Assembly: GCA_001789965.1 (NCBI GenBank)
Contig: MGBA01000009.1
Location: 6,224-70,223, forward strand
DNA: 64,000 bases
From: Candidatus Roizmanbacteria bacterium RIFCSPLOWO2_02_FULL_40_13
Lineage (GTDB): Bacteria; Patescibacteriota; Microgenomatia; UBA1406; GWC2-37-13
Direction: 5' to 3'
The position numbers and the translations under genes were made by a program. The notes under the pieces are model-generated. The model made no database searches, was not told the DNA's origin, and worked only from the letters and a program-made list of their open reading frames with translations. Numbering within the stretch: the first letter of the stretch is position 1; every line of letters begins with the position of its first letter. Positions 44,394 through 53,587 of this stretch are shown here, in pieces.

Positions 44394-46178
44394 ATGAACA
44401 TGTTCAAAAGAGTCCTTGGATTTATTACGGCTCACAAGCTCCCATTTGAGCTTCTTGCTATTTTTATTATAACAATTCCGGCATTTGTAAGCCTAGTAAA
44501 TCCACACTATTTTTCAATGCATGACAGCCAGCATGTTGCTCGTTTATTCCTTCTTGATCAGGGAATTCGTCAGGGTTACTTTTTCCCCCGATGGGTGGAC
44601 ACCCTTGGATTTAATTTCGGATACCCTTTGTTTAATTTCTACCCTCCCCTCGTATACTATTTAGCCGAACTTTTCCATCTGGTTGGGGTTTCCCTGACCC
44701 AGTCCATAAAACTTGTTTTTATTTTAGGGTTTATACTTTCTGCTGTCGGGATGTATCTTCTTGCGAGGCGCCATCTGGGCCGTGCAGCCGGCTTTTTAGC
44801 AGCAGTGCTTTATACGTACTTTTCTTATCACGCGGTTTTAATTTATGTCCGGGGAGCGCTCGCTGAGTTTTTCACCCTCTCACTACTTCCAGTTTTATTT
44901 TTATCCCTGGATTCTCTTCGGGATAAACTTACGATTAAGAGTAGTTTGGTATTCGGAGTACTTTTCGCACTTCTTATTTTAAACCATCCTCTTATTGCAG
45001 CACCCTTCTTGATGTATCTTTTTTTTACCTATCTTTTTTATCTAATAATCAGCAAAGGAAAACGCTGGCGTCTTACATTGTTACTATCCCTCGGTGGGCT
45101 AACAGGACTTTTACTTTCGGCTTTTTTTTGGTTGCCTTCAATGCTTGAAAGAAGATTCACGTTAGTCGATAGCATACTTACCAAAGAACTGGCTATGTAT
45201 AAAATTCACTTTGTTTGTCTTGGTCAATTTCTCAATTCCCCCTGGGGTTATGGAGGTTCGATTCCCGGATGTTTTGATGGACTTTCATTTCAACTCGGAA
45301 AAATTCATCTGGGGCTTATATTAATTGCAGGAATCGTGGCCTTTTGGTTTGCGATAAAGCGGAAGAGTATCTCTGAAAATTTTGAATACTTCACGTTCTT
45401 TTTATTTTTACTTTTGTTTTCTGTTTTTATGACAGTTGGTAGCTCGAAGCAGGTTTGGGATAACATTTCATATTTATGGTATCTCCAATTTCCATGGAGA
45501 TTTTTTACGTTTACCGCGCTCTTTGTGTCAATGATCGGGGCATTCGCACTACATTACGCACAAAGAATACTGACTTCATACCATGTTTCACATACGATAG
45601 TGAAAAGATTTCAAGTAGGTTTCCTTTTGGCGATAAGCATAGTAACAATTGCAGTGTATCAAAAGTATTTTCGTCCTTCTTCATATCTTCCGGCTGATGA
45701 CCGCGCCCTTACATCTTTTTATGAAATTGCAGATAGAGTAAGCAGAACTTCTTTTGAATTCGCGCCGGTAGGAGTCAAAACTAAACAGTCAGAGCTTAAT
45801 ACCACAGCCTTCGACATTGAAAAAAAAGATATTCCGACGGGTCGCTACAGAGTAGTACAAGGAGATGTGCCGATTACTCCGCTCACCGATAAATTTAATG
45901 AGAAAAAATTCTTTACCGACGCGGGAGCTCCGGGAGTTATCCAAGTCAATACATTTGATTTTCCCGGGTGGACTTATTATGTGGATGGAAATAAAGATAT
46001 ACACGGAGCAGACAATACATATAAACGTATTACGATTCCCGTTGCTGAAGGGCACCACGAGCACCTTCTTCGCTTCGAAGATACACCGGTGAGAAAGATC
46101 GCGAATATAATAAGCGCAGTAACACTTGTAAGTTTGTTAGTTTTCTTTGGGTTTCAATTCAAAAAGAGTAAAGCTTGA
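44394..46178 (+). CDS. Large polytopic membrane protein, PTPS-related/YfhO-like GT-C candidate
   Basis: 594 residues from ATG 44394 (AAAGGAGA lies 13 nt upstream); a longer frame enters the divergent flippase gene. About twelve helices. The first loop MHDSQHVARLFLLDQGIRQG, then WVDTLGFNFGYPLFNFYPPLVYYL, matches the '6-pyruvoyl-tetrahydropterin synthase-related' membrane family, whose name is historical; members look like GT-C glycosyltransferases. A beta-rich extracellular domain ends it (about 460-560, DFPGWTYYVDG), then a last helix. The end overlaps the convergent gene by 42 nt. Confidence 0.78.
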   Translation: MNMFKRVLGFITAHKLPFELLAIFIITIPAFVSLVNPHYFSMHDSQHVARLFLLDQGIRQGYFFPRWVDTLGFNFGYPLFNFYPPLVYYLAELFHLVGVSLTQSIKLVFILGFILSAVGMYLLARRHLGRAAGFLAAVLYTYFSYHAVLIYVRGALAEFFTLSLLPVLFLSLDSLRDKLTIKSSLVFGVLFALLILNHPLIAAPFLMYLFFTYLFYLIISKGKRWRLTLLLSLGGLTGLLLSAFFWLPSMLERRFTLVDSILTKELAMYKIHFVCLGQFLNSPWGYGGSIPGCFDGLSFQLGKIHLGLILIAGIVAFWFAIKRKSISENFEYFTFFLFLLLFSVFMTVGSSKQVWDNISYLWYLQFPWRFFTFTALFVSMIGAFALHYAQRILTSYHVSHTIVKRFQVGFLLAISIVTIAVYQKYFRPSSYLPADDRALTSFYEIADRVSRTSFEFAPVGVKTKQSELNTTAFDIEKKDIPTGRYRVVQGDVPITPLTDKFNEKKFFTDAGAPGVIQVNTFDFPGWTYYVDGNKDIHGADNTYKRITIPVAEGHHEHLLRFEDTPVRKIANIISAVTLVSLLVFFGFQFKKSKA

Positions 46179-47657
46179 TTTTCCACCTGGTTTTTCAAAC
46201 ACCCTGATTTTTTTGATTGGCCAACTTTCTGGGAACTCTTCTCGATGTGCGAAAACCACAAATACATGGCTGTTTTTTACCAGCGGTTGATTTTCATAAA
46301 GATTTTTCTCATCAAGCGGCCAGTATCCTTTTATAGAAATTCGGTCTGAAGATTTCAACGATGACTCGAGCATATCTCCGGAAACTCCAAAGTTACCTTC
46401 AGCGATTAAGATAACCGGTTTATCGGCAGATTTTTCTCTTGCGTATTCGACCATCTCCTTGATACCTGTTCCCGCAGAAATTCCTTCAATGTATTGCCAC
46501 CGGTCCACCTCAGGAAGCGGGATCTTAGATTGATTAAATAGAATCGTGTAATCGAAAAATCCCACAGAAAGAAGAAAGATGATAACAGCAGTTAGGAAAA
46601 AATTCTTTTTCAGTTTGTCCAAAAAGTACGCGCATAAAATAAGAAGCGTCATAACGATAAAAATAAGATACCGTGGATACACAACCTTTGCAAAAAAAGC
46701 TATGGCTATATACGGAAGCGCAATCCATAAAAGAAAATAGAAAGCGAGATTCCTGTCTTTCTTAAAAAGAAAAACTAGTCCGATAAGTCCGAAAAATGGA
46801 AGTATATGCCCTGATTCAGAAAAAACATAATAAGGAATCAGGGGCAGATTTCCGACAACTTGACTAAAGGGAGCACGAACAAATTCACCAAACGTCAAGA
46901 CGAATGTTTTGTTTTTTTCTGAAACAAAGTGGAAAAAGGGAGAAAAACGTTGGACGTTGTAAATGACGAGCGCAAGAAAAGCTGAAATCGCATACAATAC
47001 ATAAAAATTCAAAAGTCTTCTCGAAGTTTTTTTTGTCTCTTTTTTGAAAAGTAATATTGGTGCAAGAGCACCGATCCCCATAAAAAGGCGTGTTGAAGAT
47101 TTTGCAAGAAGAGTAATCCCTGCTGCTAGTCCGTATAACAATGCAACATCGAGCCTCAGAGTTCTGGCAAGAGTAATAATTAAGAAAAGACTCCATATAA
47201 ATCCTGCATTCACCGCAGAGTCAACCAACGCCAGGCGGTCATAAAAGAGAAAAAATGGTGTCAGCACATACAGAAAGCCGCCGATAAGCGAGGCTTTTTT
47301 CCCAAAAAGATAATACGTCAAGACGATTAATCCTAAAAGTGCAGCAAATCCACTCAATACGCCAAATAGTCTTCCTGCAAAAAGCATATTATCGGGAAAA
47401 AGCTTCAAGAGGGGAATGGTTGCCCACGTTTGAAGCGGTTGCCTTCCATCGGTGAGGGAAATGAATCTCCACGTTGCGTCATGCCATGCAATTCTCGCCC
47501 ATCTGATATAAATTCCCTCATCAGTGAAGATCGGAAACTTATCAAGATTTATGAGGCGCGTAACAAAAAAAAGAAGAGAAATCGCAGCATACAAAAATAA
47601 GTCCCTTCCTTTTATGTGTTTTTTAAACCAGGCGACGTACTCCAGTAAGTCAAACAT
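46137..47657 (-). CDS. GT-C membrane glycosyltransferase (GT39/ArnT-like)
   Basis: 506 residues from ATG 47657. A GTG at 47681 is open, but the TATAAT box (on the minus strand about 47673-47678) lies inside that extension. About eleven helices. The catalytic loop is FPIFTDEGIYIRWARIAW (Asp-Glu), and GRQPLQTWATIPLL is the usual RxPL segment. A soluble C-terminal domain starts near 390. It probably uses a polyprenyl-phosphate-linked sugar. Confidence 0.8.
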   Translation of the reverse strand: MFDLLEYVAWFKKHIKGRDLFLYAAISLLFFVTRLINLDKFPIFTDEGIYIRWARIAWHDATWRFISLTDGRQPLQTWATIPLLKLFPDNMLFAGRLFGVLSGFAALLGLIVLTYYLFGKKASLIGGFLYVLTPFFLFYDRLALVDSAVNAGFIWSLFLIITLARTLRLDVALLYGLAAGITLLAKSSTRLFMGIGALAPILLFKKETKKTSRRLLNFYVLYAISAFLALVIYNVQRFSPFFHFVSEKNKTFVLTFGEFVRAPFSQVVGNLPLIPYYVFSESGHILPFFGLIGLVFLFKKDRNLAFYFLLWIALPYIAIAFFAKVVYPRYLIFIVMTLLILCAYFLDKLKKNFFLTAVIIFLLSVGFFDYTILFNQSKIPLPEVDRWQYIEGISAGTGIKEMVEYAREKSADKPVILIAEGNFGVSGDMLESSLKSSDRISIKGYWPLDEKNLYENQPLVKNSHVFVVFAHREEFPESWPIKKIRVFEKPGGKSSFTLFELKPKEN

Positions 47658-47700
47658 AAAGGGTTTGTATGTATTATACACGTTTTAGGTAGCGTTTTGA

Positions 47701-47706
47701 TATAAT
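47701..47706 (+). promoter_or_regulatory. -10 box 7 nt before the GtrB-like gene
   Basis: TATAAT, then CTTTCGC and ATG at 47714, which predicts a leaderless mRNA. Confidence 0.5.
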
Positions 47707-47713
47707 CTTTCGC

Positions 47714-48640
47714 ATGAGGTATTCCATTATTCTCCCTGTCTTTAATGAAGAAGAAAGCCTGTCTGTGCTTTACAAAAGAATTGTGACAATAATGCGAAAA
47801 CTTAATCACCCGTTCGAACTTATTTTTATAAACGACGGATCATATGATAGAACATCTCAAACTCTCACCAATCTTCACACAAAAGACGAAAGAGTAAAGA
47901 TTATTAACTTCTCACGAAACTTTGGACATCAGATGGCAGTGAGCGCAGGTTTACGTTACTCAACCGGCGAACAGATTGCAATTCTGGACTCTGATCTTCA
48001 AGATCCTCCGGAAATTCTCCCTGCATTTTTTGAAAAACTTGACGAAGGGTATGATGCAGTATATGCCGTTCGAAAGAGAAGAAAAGAAAATCTCCTGAAG
48101 CGTGCAGCATACAGGACGTTCTATAGATTTCTTCATAAAATTGCAAGTATTGATATCCCTTTAGATAGCGGAGATTTTTGTGTCCTGCGACGAAATGTAG
48201 TTGATGCGATTAATTCTCTACCAGAGAGGAACAGATTTGTACGGGGGTTAAGAAGTTGGGTGGGTTTTAAGCAGACTGGGCTGGAGTATGAACGATCGGA
48301 ACGGTTTGCAGGAGAAAGCAAATATACATGGAGAAAACTTTTTAAACTTGCTTTTGACGGAATTTTTTCATTTTCCTATGTCCCTCTCCAACTCATGTTT
48401 TCTTTGGGACTTTTATCTCTTATTATTTCTTTTTTGGGATCAATTTGGGTTACCTATCAGAGATTTTTTACTCCGAACTACAATCGGGTTCCAGGATTTG
48501 CATCAACAATAATACTTGTTATGTTTGTTGGCGGACTTCAGCTTTTTTCACTCGGCGTGGTTGGTGAGTATATGAGAAGAATTTATGACGAAATCAAACA
48601 ACGTCCCCAATACATTATCGACTCAACAATAGGCTTTTAA
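47714..48640 (+). CDS. Polyprenyl-phosphate glycosyltransferase (GtrB/DPMS-like, GT2)
   Basis: 308 residues. SIILPVFNEEESLSVLYKRI, FINDGSYDRTSQ, NFSRNFGHQMAVSAGL and ILDSDLQDPPEIL are the hallmarks of GtrB and type-3 dolichyl-phosphate mannose synthases. Two membrane helices near the C-terminus (about 230-252 and 265-285) complete the family layout. It should load glucose, mannose or a related sugar onto undecaprenyl phosphate at the inner face, making donors for the GT-C enzymes around it. Confidence 0.92.
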   Translation: MRYSIILPVFNEEESLSVLYKRIVTIMRKLNHPFELIFINDGSYDRTSQTLTNLHTKDERVKIINFSRNFGHQMAVSAGLRYSTGEQIAILDSDLQDPPEILPAFFEKLDEGYDAVYAVRKRRKENLLKRAAYRTFYRFLHKIASIDIPLDSGDFCVLRRNVVDAINSLPERNRFVRGLRSWVGFKQTGLEYERSERFAGESKYTWRKLFKLAFDGIFSFSYVPLQLMFSLGLLSLIISFLGSIWVTYQRFFTPNYNRVPGFASTIILVMFVGGLQLFSLGVVGEYMRRIYDEIKQRPQYIIDSTIGF

Positions 48641-50151
48641 TAGCTAAACAGTGTATAGTCGCTGTTTTTAAAGAGAATCTTTATGGGAAGTTTTTCGATA
48701 AGTTTTAGGTCTCCATTTTCAAGGAGGAAGAGTCCCTTTCTTTGCAATCGTTTTTTGAATTTTTCCATATCATAATAGTAATTTACTTTTTTGTTACTGT
48801 AGTAGACAGCACAGGGATTGCCTCCATACACAAAGGTCTGAGTTATTTCTTGTTCGGGAGGAAGTATCGCTTCCGCTTGTCTTTCTGAAAACGCCACAAG
48901 GTAATCCAAAGTTTTTGAAGGATATTCCCCTGATTTCAATACAACCTCATAGCGGGGATCAACAGTCCTTGTTTTTTCAAGAAACCTTGTCTCCTTATTT
49001 ATAAGGATCGATGCATCAAGCAAGATCAAGACGACAAGAAGATAGAAGAAAATAGAGTGCTTTAATTTTTTCAAAAGAACATCCATACAGTACGCAAGAA
49101 AAATCGCAAGGAAAGGATAAATGGGGAGTACATACCACGCGATCTTGGTCTTTATTCTTGTTATCGCAATGAGGGGAAGTATGACAAGGAGGATTATTGT
49201 ATAAAGTACTTCATTGGCTTTTACGTCATGCCGAACTCGTTTCAGCATCTGCTGAATAGGATTGTTTTTTTTGAGATCCCGAATCAAGTTCGGGATGACA
49301 GTAACAGCCTTGTAAAGTGGAAATACCGCAGCAAAAAATAGCCACGGAAAAATTTCTTTGTAAATAAGCTTTGCATAAAAAAGCCTTCCCCCATAATGAA
49401 ACTCGATCGGGTTTTGCGCCCGTTTTATGATGTTATCCAAGACGTAAAGTTGCACAAACTCTTTCCCGTAAGTGAGATATGCTGCCAGATGCCAGGGAAT
49501 GACAGTCGTAGCAAATACGACAGATAGTTTTACAAAATTCAGTAGCTTTTCCCGTTTGAAGTTGAAGAAGATCGTAATAAAAAGCGCCGCAAGATACGGG
49601 ATCACACTAAATCCTTTCATCATCACAGAGAGTCCAAAGAAAAATCCCGCAAGGTAACTAAAGTTTGATTTCTTGTGCGAGAGGAACCACGCATAGACCC
49701 CCAAAAATATGAAAAACATGAAGCCGATATCCGTATTCGCTCGTCGCATATAGACCACAAAAAGTTCGGAGGCAAACATAATAAGCGTTGCTAATATTGC
49801 TACTCTTTCTGAAAAGTATTTTTTGGTGAAGACATATAGTACTGCAATGAGCGCTAGTCCAAAGACGATGGAAAAGAGTCGGATATTAAACTCATTTGCT
49901 CCAGGTGATGTTGAGATGGCTAAAAGCCAGGAGTAAAGTGGCGGTTTTTGAAGATCCCGAAACCCATTCCATTGATTGATAAGGAAGTTGCCGGTTTGTC
50001 TCATCTCCTTTGGGTACTGTGCATAGAGACACTCGTCCCAGTCCCACAGGAGATCTCGCTCTAGACGAAATGTAAAAAAAAAGCCCGTAACAAGAAGAAT
50101 TAAAAGAAGCGGCCAATGAAGACGAAATATTTTTAGAATTTTCTGGAGCAT
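48637..50151 (-). CDS. GT-C membrane glycosyltransferase (ArnT-like) with an in-frame palindromic repeat insertion
   Basis: 504 residues. Catalytic loop LLWDWDECLYAQYPKEM (Asp-Glu), then NGFRDLQKPPLYSWLLA, the classic ArnT/GT83 KPPL motif. About eleven helices and a C-terminal soluble part. Residues about 284-309 (NLIRDLKKNN, then QQMLKRVRHDV) are encoded by the palindromic repeat at 49225-49300, a copy of the intergenic element at 20335, inserted in frame in the loop between two helices. It ends a three-gene operon and lies 6 nt after the ALG5-like gene. Confidence 0.83.
   Translation of the reverse strand: MLQKILKIFRLHWPLLLILLVTGFFFTFRLERDLLWDWDECLYAQYPKEMRQTGNFLINQWNGFRDLQKPPLYSWLLAISTSPGANEFNIRLFSIVFGLALIAVLYVFTKKYFSERVAILATLIMFASELFVVYMRRANTDIGFMFFIFLGVYAWFLSHKKSNFSYLAGFFFGLSVMMKGFSVIPYLAALFITIFFNFKREKLLNFVKLSVVFATTVIPWHLAAYLTYGKEFVQLYVLDNIIKRAQNPIEFHYGGRLFYAKLIYKEIFPWLFFAAVFPLYKAVTVIPNLIRDLKKNNPIQQMLKRVRHDVKANEVLYTIILLVILPLIAITRIKTKIAWYVLPIYPFLAIFLAYCMDVLLKKLKHSIFFYLLVVLILLDASILINKETRFLEKTRTVDPRYEVVLKSGEYPSKTLDYLVAFSERQAEAILPPEQEITQTFVYGGNPCAVYYSNKKVNYYYDMEKFKKRLQRKGLFLLENGDLKLIEKLPIKILFKNSDYTLFSY
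49225..49300. repeat. Composite palindromic repeat, copy 2 (inside a coding gene)
   Basis: GTCATGCCGAACTCGTTTCAGC at the left (hairpin GCTGAAA type) and GAGATCCCGAATCAAGTTCGG, GATGACA at the right match the intergenic copy at 20335-20413 in order and orientation. The GC-rich 20-nt core of the first copy is replaced by a shorter tract. Length keeps the reading frame of the host gene open. Confidence 0.7.
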
Positions 50152-50157
50152 AGAGTG

Positions 50158-50904
50158 TTATTTATACTTCCCCATAAGGTGGTTTGTTTTTATCTTCAAA
50201 AGGTCCTTTAACGTTTCAAGTGAGTCTTTTATAAAGTTCACATTTTTTGTTTCAACATGTCTCCATGTTACCGGCACTTCCTTTATAGTAAGACCGAGAC
50301 GCTTAGCTAAAAATAGAAACTCAAGATCAAAACCTGCTGAAACCGAAGATCCTTTTGTTTTTCTTTCAGGATTAAAAACCTGCAGTTTGTCGATTATCTT
50401 AAGCGCAGTTTTTCTTTCAAACGCCTTAAATCCACATTGAGTATCTTTTATATTTCCTAAACCAATAAATAAACCACGTACCATGATCAATCCCACCGCC
50501 ATAAGTTTTCGCAAAAAAGGCGCTCCTTTTCTTTGAGAGCTTCGTGATCCAATGACGATCTTACTTCCTTCTCCAAGTTGCTCGATAAGTTTTTCCGCCT
50601 CTTCAATAGGTGTCGCAAGATCTATATCCGAAAATATTATATATTTACCTTTAGCTTCTTTTATTCCCGTGATTACTGCAAATGCTTTTCCCCGGTGTGG
50701 ATTTTCAATCAGCTTAAATTTGGAATATCCAGGAAGGTAGAATTTTTTTACTATGTTTTTTGACCTGTCGGTTGATCCATCATCAACCACAAGGACTTCA
50801 ATAAATCGGGAATCATTCTGGGCATAGCGTCCGATTTTATCCAATACTCCTTTTTGTAGATTAGACTCTTCGTTATAACAGGGAATAATCAATGAAATCT
50901 TCAT
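50158..50904 (-). CDS. Dolichyl-phosphate beta-glucosyltransferase-like GT2
   Basis: 248 residues. ISLIIPCYNEESNLQKGVL, VLVVDDGSTDRSK, IENPHRGKAFAVITGIKEAKGKY, IFSDIDLATPIEEAEKLI and GNIKDTQCGFKAFERK match ALG5/DPG-synthase-like enzymes (GKG-like loop, DxD as DID). It makes polyprenyl-phosphate glucose or a relative. It lies 1 nt after one GT-C gene and 6 nt before another in the same operon, consistent with supplying their donor. Confidence 0.9.
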   Translation of the reverse strand: MKISLIIPCYNEESNLQKGVLDKIGRYAQNDSRFIEVLVVDDGSTDRSKNIVKKFYLPGYSKFKLIENPHRGKAFAVITGIKEAKGKYIIFSDIDLATPIEEAEKLIEQLGEGSKIVIGSRSSQRKGAPFLRKLMAVGLIMVRGLFIGLGNIKDTQCGFKAFERKTALKIIDKLQVFNPERKTKGSSVSAGFDLEFLFLAKRLGLTIKEVPVTWRHVETKNVNFIKDSLETLKDLLKIKTNHLMGKYK

Positions 50905-50905
50905 A

Positions 50906-52369
50906 TTAATTACTTAAACGATACATAATTAGGGGATCAAATATTTTTTTGGTCTCCTCGACTTTTTTCGGTTCAAAGTATGCAATATCCCACTGGGGAT
51001 TGCCAATGGGTTTACAGACCCCCTCACAAATTACAAAAAGTTCTTGAGAAGGTTCCAATGTATCCTTTTCCAAGGGACGGACTCCCCACAACTCCAGGAA
51101 ATAGCGATAGGTAGCATCCGAATACTGATTGGGAAGCGCGGTGACACTAAACTTTTTCTTTGTAATCGAGTTTTGGACTGCGACTGCGATTTTCTGTGCT
51201 CTTCCAATCTGATCAGAACCCTTATGAGAAAAATAATAATAGTTTTCCCCATTAAAGAAAATGTAGAGCGCCATAAATACAAAGAAAATAGGGATAGACA
51301 GACGCGATTTAAATAGGTTAGCCAAAAGATAGCCGACAAGAATAAAGTAAAAAGGATACACTGCTCCAAAATAATGCGGGTACTTGGGACCGGAATAAAA
51401 GGAAAGTCCGATAAGAGAAAGTAGAAAAAAAAGCGCAATGTATGCTAGGTTTCTGTTTTTTTTAACATGTAAAAAAAACAATACAAACAACATAAAAAGC
51501 AATAATCCGAGAAGAATAATATTTAACTGCGTTTGAAATACGTGTTGATTCAAAAAGAAAAACGTCTGAAGCAGTTCCGCGAATTTATTTGAAGCTTGTG
51601 CGGAAGAAGAAGTTTGAAACAGTTTCATAAAGTTTTTGCTGTTTAGAAAATCATGTCGTAAGTCAAATATCAAAAGGGGAGAAGAAAAAAATACAAAGGA
51701 CATGATACTTGCAAAAATATTCTTTAAACTTTGCTTCCATTCTTTTTTATGCTCCCAGAGTTCCCAGGCAAAAATAACAACAATCGGCGGAGCGAGAAAA
51801 AGCGCAAGATAATGGAGCTGAATAGTAAAAGAGAAAAATGATCCGGCTAAAATATAAAAAAGCTTTTTTTGTCTTTTTACGGCAAAAATTGTTGCGTACG
51901 CCGTAAGCAAACTAAAAAGCGGCAAAAGATTTGGATTCCATGAGAAGCGGGAAAATTCAATCAGAACGAAGGAGAAGGTGAGGAGAGTAGAGGAGATTAG
52001 CCCAACGATTCGATCAAATAACTTTTTGACCACGATGTAATTAACTAAAATAAAAATAGAAGAAAGTATGGCAACCCCCACTGCCGGACCAATAGGATTG
52101 AAGTTGAATAACAAGAGCCAAGGTGCAATAAAATAATAGTAAAACGGGCCCAAATACACTTGACCGACTGAAGTAGGTGCTCCGATTGCAGGAAAATGCT
52201 CAAAGGTTAGAATTCTTTTAAGAACGATCGCATCGCGCCCTTGGTCTCCTAAAAAAGTCACAAATTCCGAGAAATGATAAAAGCGCAAAAAAACCGCAAT
52301 CGCAAAAAGAAGAACTGCGAGCCACAGTGTTTTATCTTTCCGAAAGAACTCTAAGCTTTTCTTAAACAT
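50906..52369 (-). CDS. GT-C membrane glycosyltransferase, DQxRD subfamily
   Basis: 487 residues, about ten to eleven helices. First loop VTFLGDQGRDAIVLKRIL, then PAIGAPTSVGQVYLGPFYYYFIAPW, as in the paralogs at 37806 and 39464. A soluble tail begins near 400 with ENYYYFSHKGSDQIG. First gene of a three-gene unit with the ALG5-like and ArnT-like genes. Confidence 0.82.
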   Translation of the reverse strand: MFKKSLEFFRKDKTLWLAVLLFAIAVFLRFYHFSEFVTFLGDQGRDAIVLKRILTFEHFPAIGAPTSVGQVYLGPFYYYFIAPWLLLFNFNPIGPAVGVAILSSIFILVNYIVVKKLFDRIVGLISSTLLTFSFVLIEFSRFSWNPNLLPLFSLLTAYATIFAVKRQKKLFYILAGSFFSFTIQLHYLALFLAPPIVVIFAWELWEHKKEWKQSLKNIFASIMSFVFFSSPLLIFDLRHDFLNSKNFMKLFQTSSSAQASNKFAELLQTFFFLNQHVFQTQLNIILLGLLLFMLFVLFFLHVKKNRNLAYIALFFLLSLIGLSFYSGPKYPHYFGAVYPFYFILVGYLLANLFKSRLSIPIFFVFMALYIFFNGENYYYFSHKGSDQIGRAQKIAVAVQNSITKKKFSVTALPNQYSDATYRYFLELWGVRPLEKDTLEPSQELFVICEGVCKPIGNPQWDIAYFEPKKVEETKKIFDPLIMYRLSN

Positions 52370-52393
52370 TGTTTGTTAGAATAGTATGAGTTT

Positions 52394-53527
52394 ATGAGCA
52401 AATTATACAATAAAATCTCCTCATATCTTTTTATCATTGCGGTCGTGGTTCTTTCGTCTCTTTTGGTTTGGTTGCCGTTTCTTCTAAAAACTCCAAACTG
52501 GTTGGGTCTTTCAATACCCGCTTCTAATTTTGAGTATGTTTTAAGGCATTTTGACGGACCGCTATATGTTATTGTCGCAAAGACGCTCTACGATCCGGCT
52601 GCAATTCTTAGCTTAAGACTCGAAGTAGCATTGTCACCCATATATTTCGCAGCACATCTTCCTTTATATCCCTTGCTGATTCGTTTATTTGCAGAAGTTT
52701 TTGGGTACTTGAAATCAATGCTGTTTGTAAACGTTTTGCTCTCGGGAGTTTTGGGAATCTTTTTCTATGAATTTGTACGTCGATTTAAACTTTCACAACA
52801 TCCACTTCTTCTCACTGTTATTTTTCTATTTTTACCTCGATTTTTGGTCGTAAGATCAGTGGGGGCACCAGAGTCCCTATTCATACTTCTCATTCTCGGA
52901 TCACTTTTTTTCTTTGAGAAAGGACGATATGTATTTGCGGGAATACTTGGTGCTCTAGCTACCGCAACAAAAACTCCAGGAATTCTTCTTTTTGTAGCAT
53001 ATTCTTTGGTAATACTGGAAAGACTTATTACGAAGCGAAAATTTGACCCGAGAACGTTTTGGTTAGTTCTTATTCCAATGGGGCTCGTGAGCGTCTTTCT
53101 TCTATATCAGCGGCAATTAGGAGACTTTTTTGCCTATTTTAAATCAGGAGATAACATTCATCTTCTCGCTCCGTATTCAGCATTTAATTTTCAAAAGCCA
53201 TGGGTGGGGACAGCATGGCTGGAGGATATACTGTTTTACTTCTTTTTATATGTAACGACCATTTTTTATCTTAAAAATTCTCGACACCGAAGCTTTTTTT
53301 ACTTTACATTGGTTTTTACTGTCGCAGTATTATTTGTGCAACACCGGGATATTGCTCGATACAGTCTTCCTCTTTGGGTTATGTTTTGTATAACATTTGA
53401 AAGATTTCTCACTTCAAAGAAGTTTTTCTATGTCTTTTTAATCTTGCTTCCTGCGATTTTTATGTATGCCTGGAACTTCATGCTTTTCAACATCATGCCC
53501 GTCTCCAATTGGGCACCCTTCTTATAA
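52394..53527 (+). CDS. PIG-V/GT76-like polytopic mannosyltransferase candidate
   Basis: 377 residues, about nine to ten helices. The first loop has FVLRHFDGPLYVIVAKTLYD-like sequence (about 46-66: YVLRHFDGPLYVIVAK), which resembles the RWDxxxYxxIA motif of PIG-V/GT76 mannosyltransferases with Asp in the catalytic place. HLPLYPLLIRLF and APESLFILLILGSLFFFEKGRYVFAGILGALATATK also match. The acceptor is unknown. It is divergent from the operon ending at 52369. Confidence 0.72.
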   Translation: MSKLYNKISSYLFIIAVVVLSSLLVWLPFLLKTPNWLGLSIPASNFEYVLRHFDGPLYVIVAKTLYDPAAILSLRLEVALSPIYFAAHLPLYPLLIRLFAEVFGYLKSMLFVNVLLSGVLGIFFYEFVRRFKLSQHPLLLTVIFLFLPRFLVVRSVGAPESLFILLILGSLFFFEKGRYVFAGILGALATATKTPGILLFVAYSLVILERLITKRKFDPRTFWLVLIPMGLVSVFLLYQRQLGDFFAYFKSGDNIHLLAPYSAFNFQKPWVGTAWLEDILFYFFLYVTTIFYLKNSRHRSFFYFTLVFTVAVLFVQHRDIARYSLPLWVMFCITFERFLTSKKFFYVFLILLPAIFMYAWNFMLFNIMPVSNWAPFL

Positions 53528-53529
53528 TC

Positions 53530-53558
53530 TTGACAGAGCCTCCTCCATTAGTTATACT
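53530..53558 (+). promoter_or_regulatory. Consensus promoter of the marR-macAB operon
   Basis: TTGACA (53530-53535), 17 nt, TATACT (53553-53558). Predicted start about 53565 gives a leader of ~23 nt. The -35 box begins 3 nt after the stop of the PIG-V-like gene. Confidence 0.75.
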
Positions 53559-53560
53559 TA

Positions 53561-53582
53561 CTAATAATTAGATTAGCTATTA
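53561..53582. promoter_or_regulatory. Candidate MarR operator
   Basis: CTAATAATTAG (53561-53571) is a perfect palindrome around one base. A wider TAATA...TATTA pair spans 53562-53582. It covers the predicted transcription start, where binding of the MarR protein would block its own operon. Confidence 0.5.
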
Positions 53583-53587
53583 AAATT

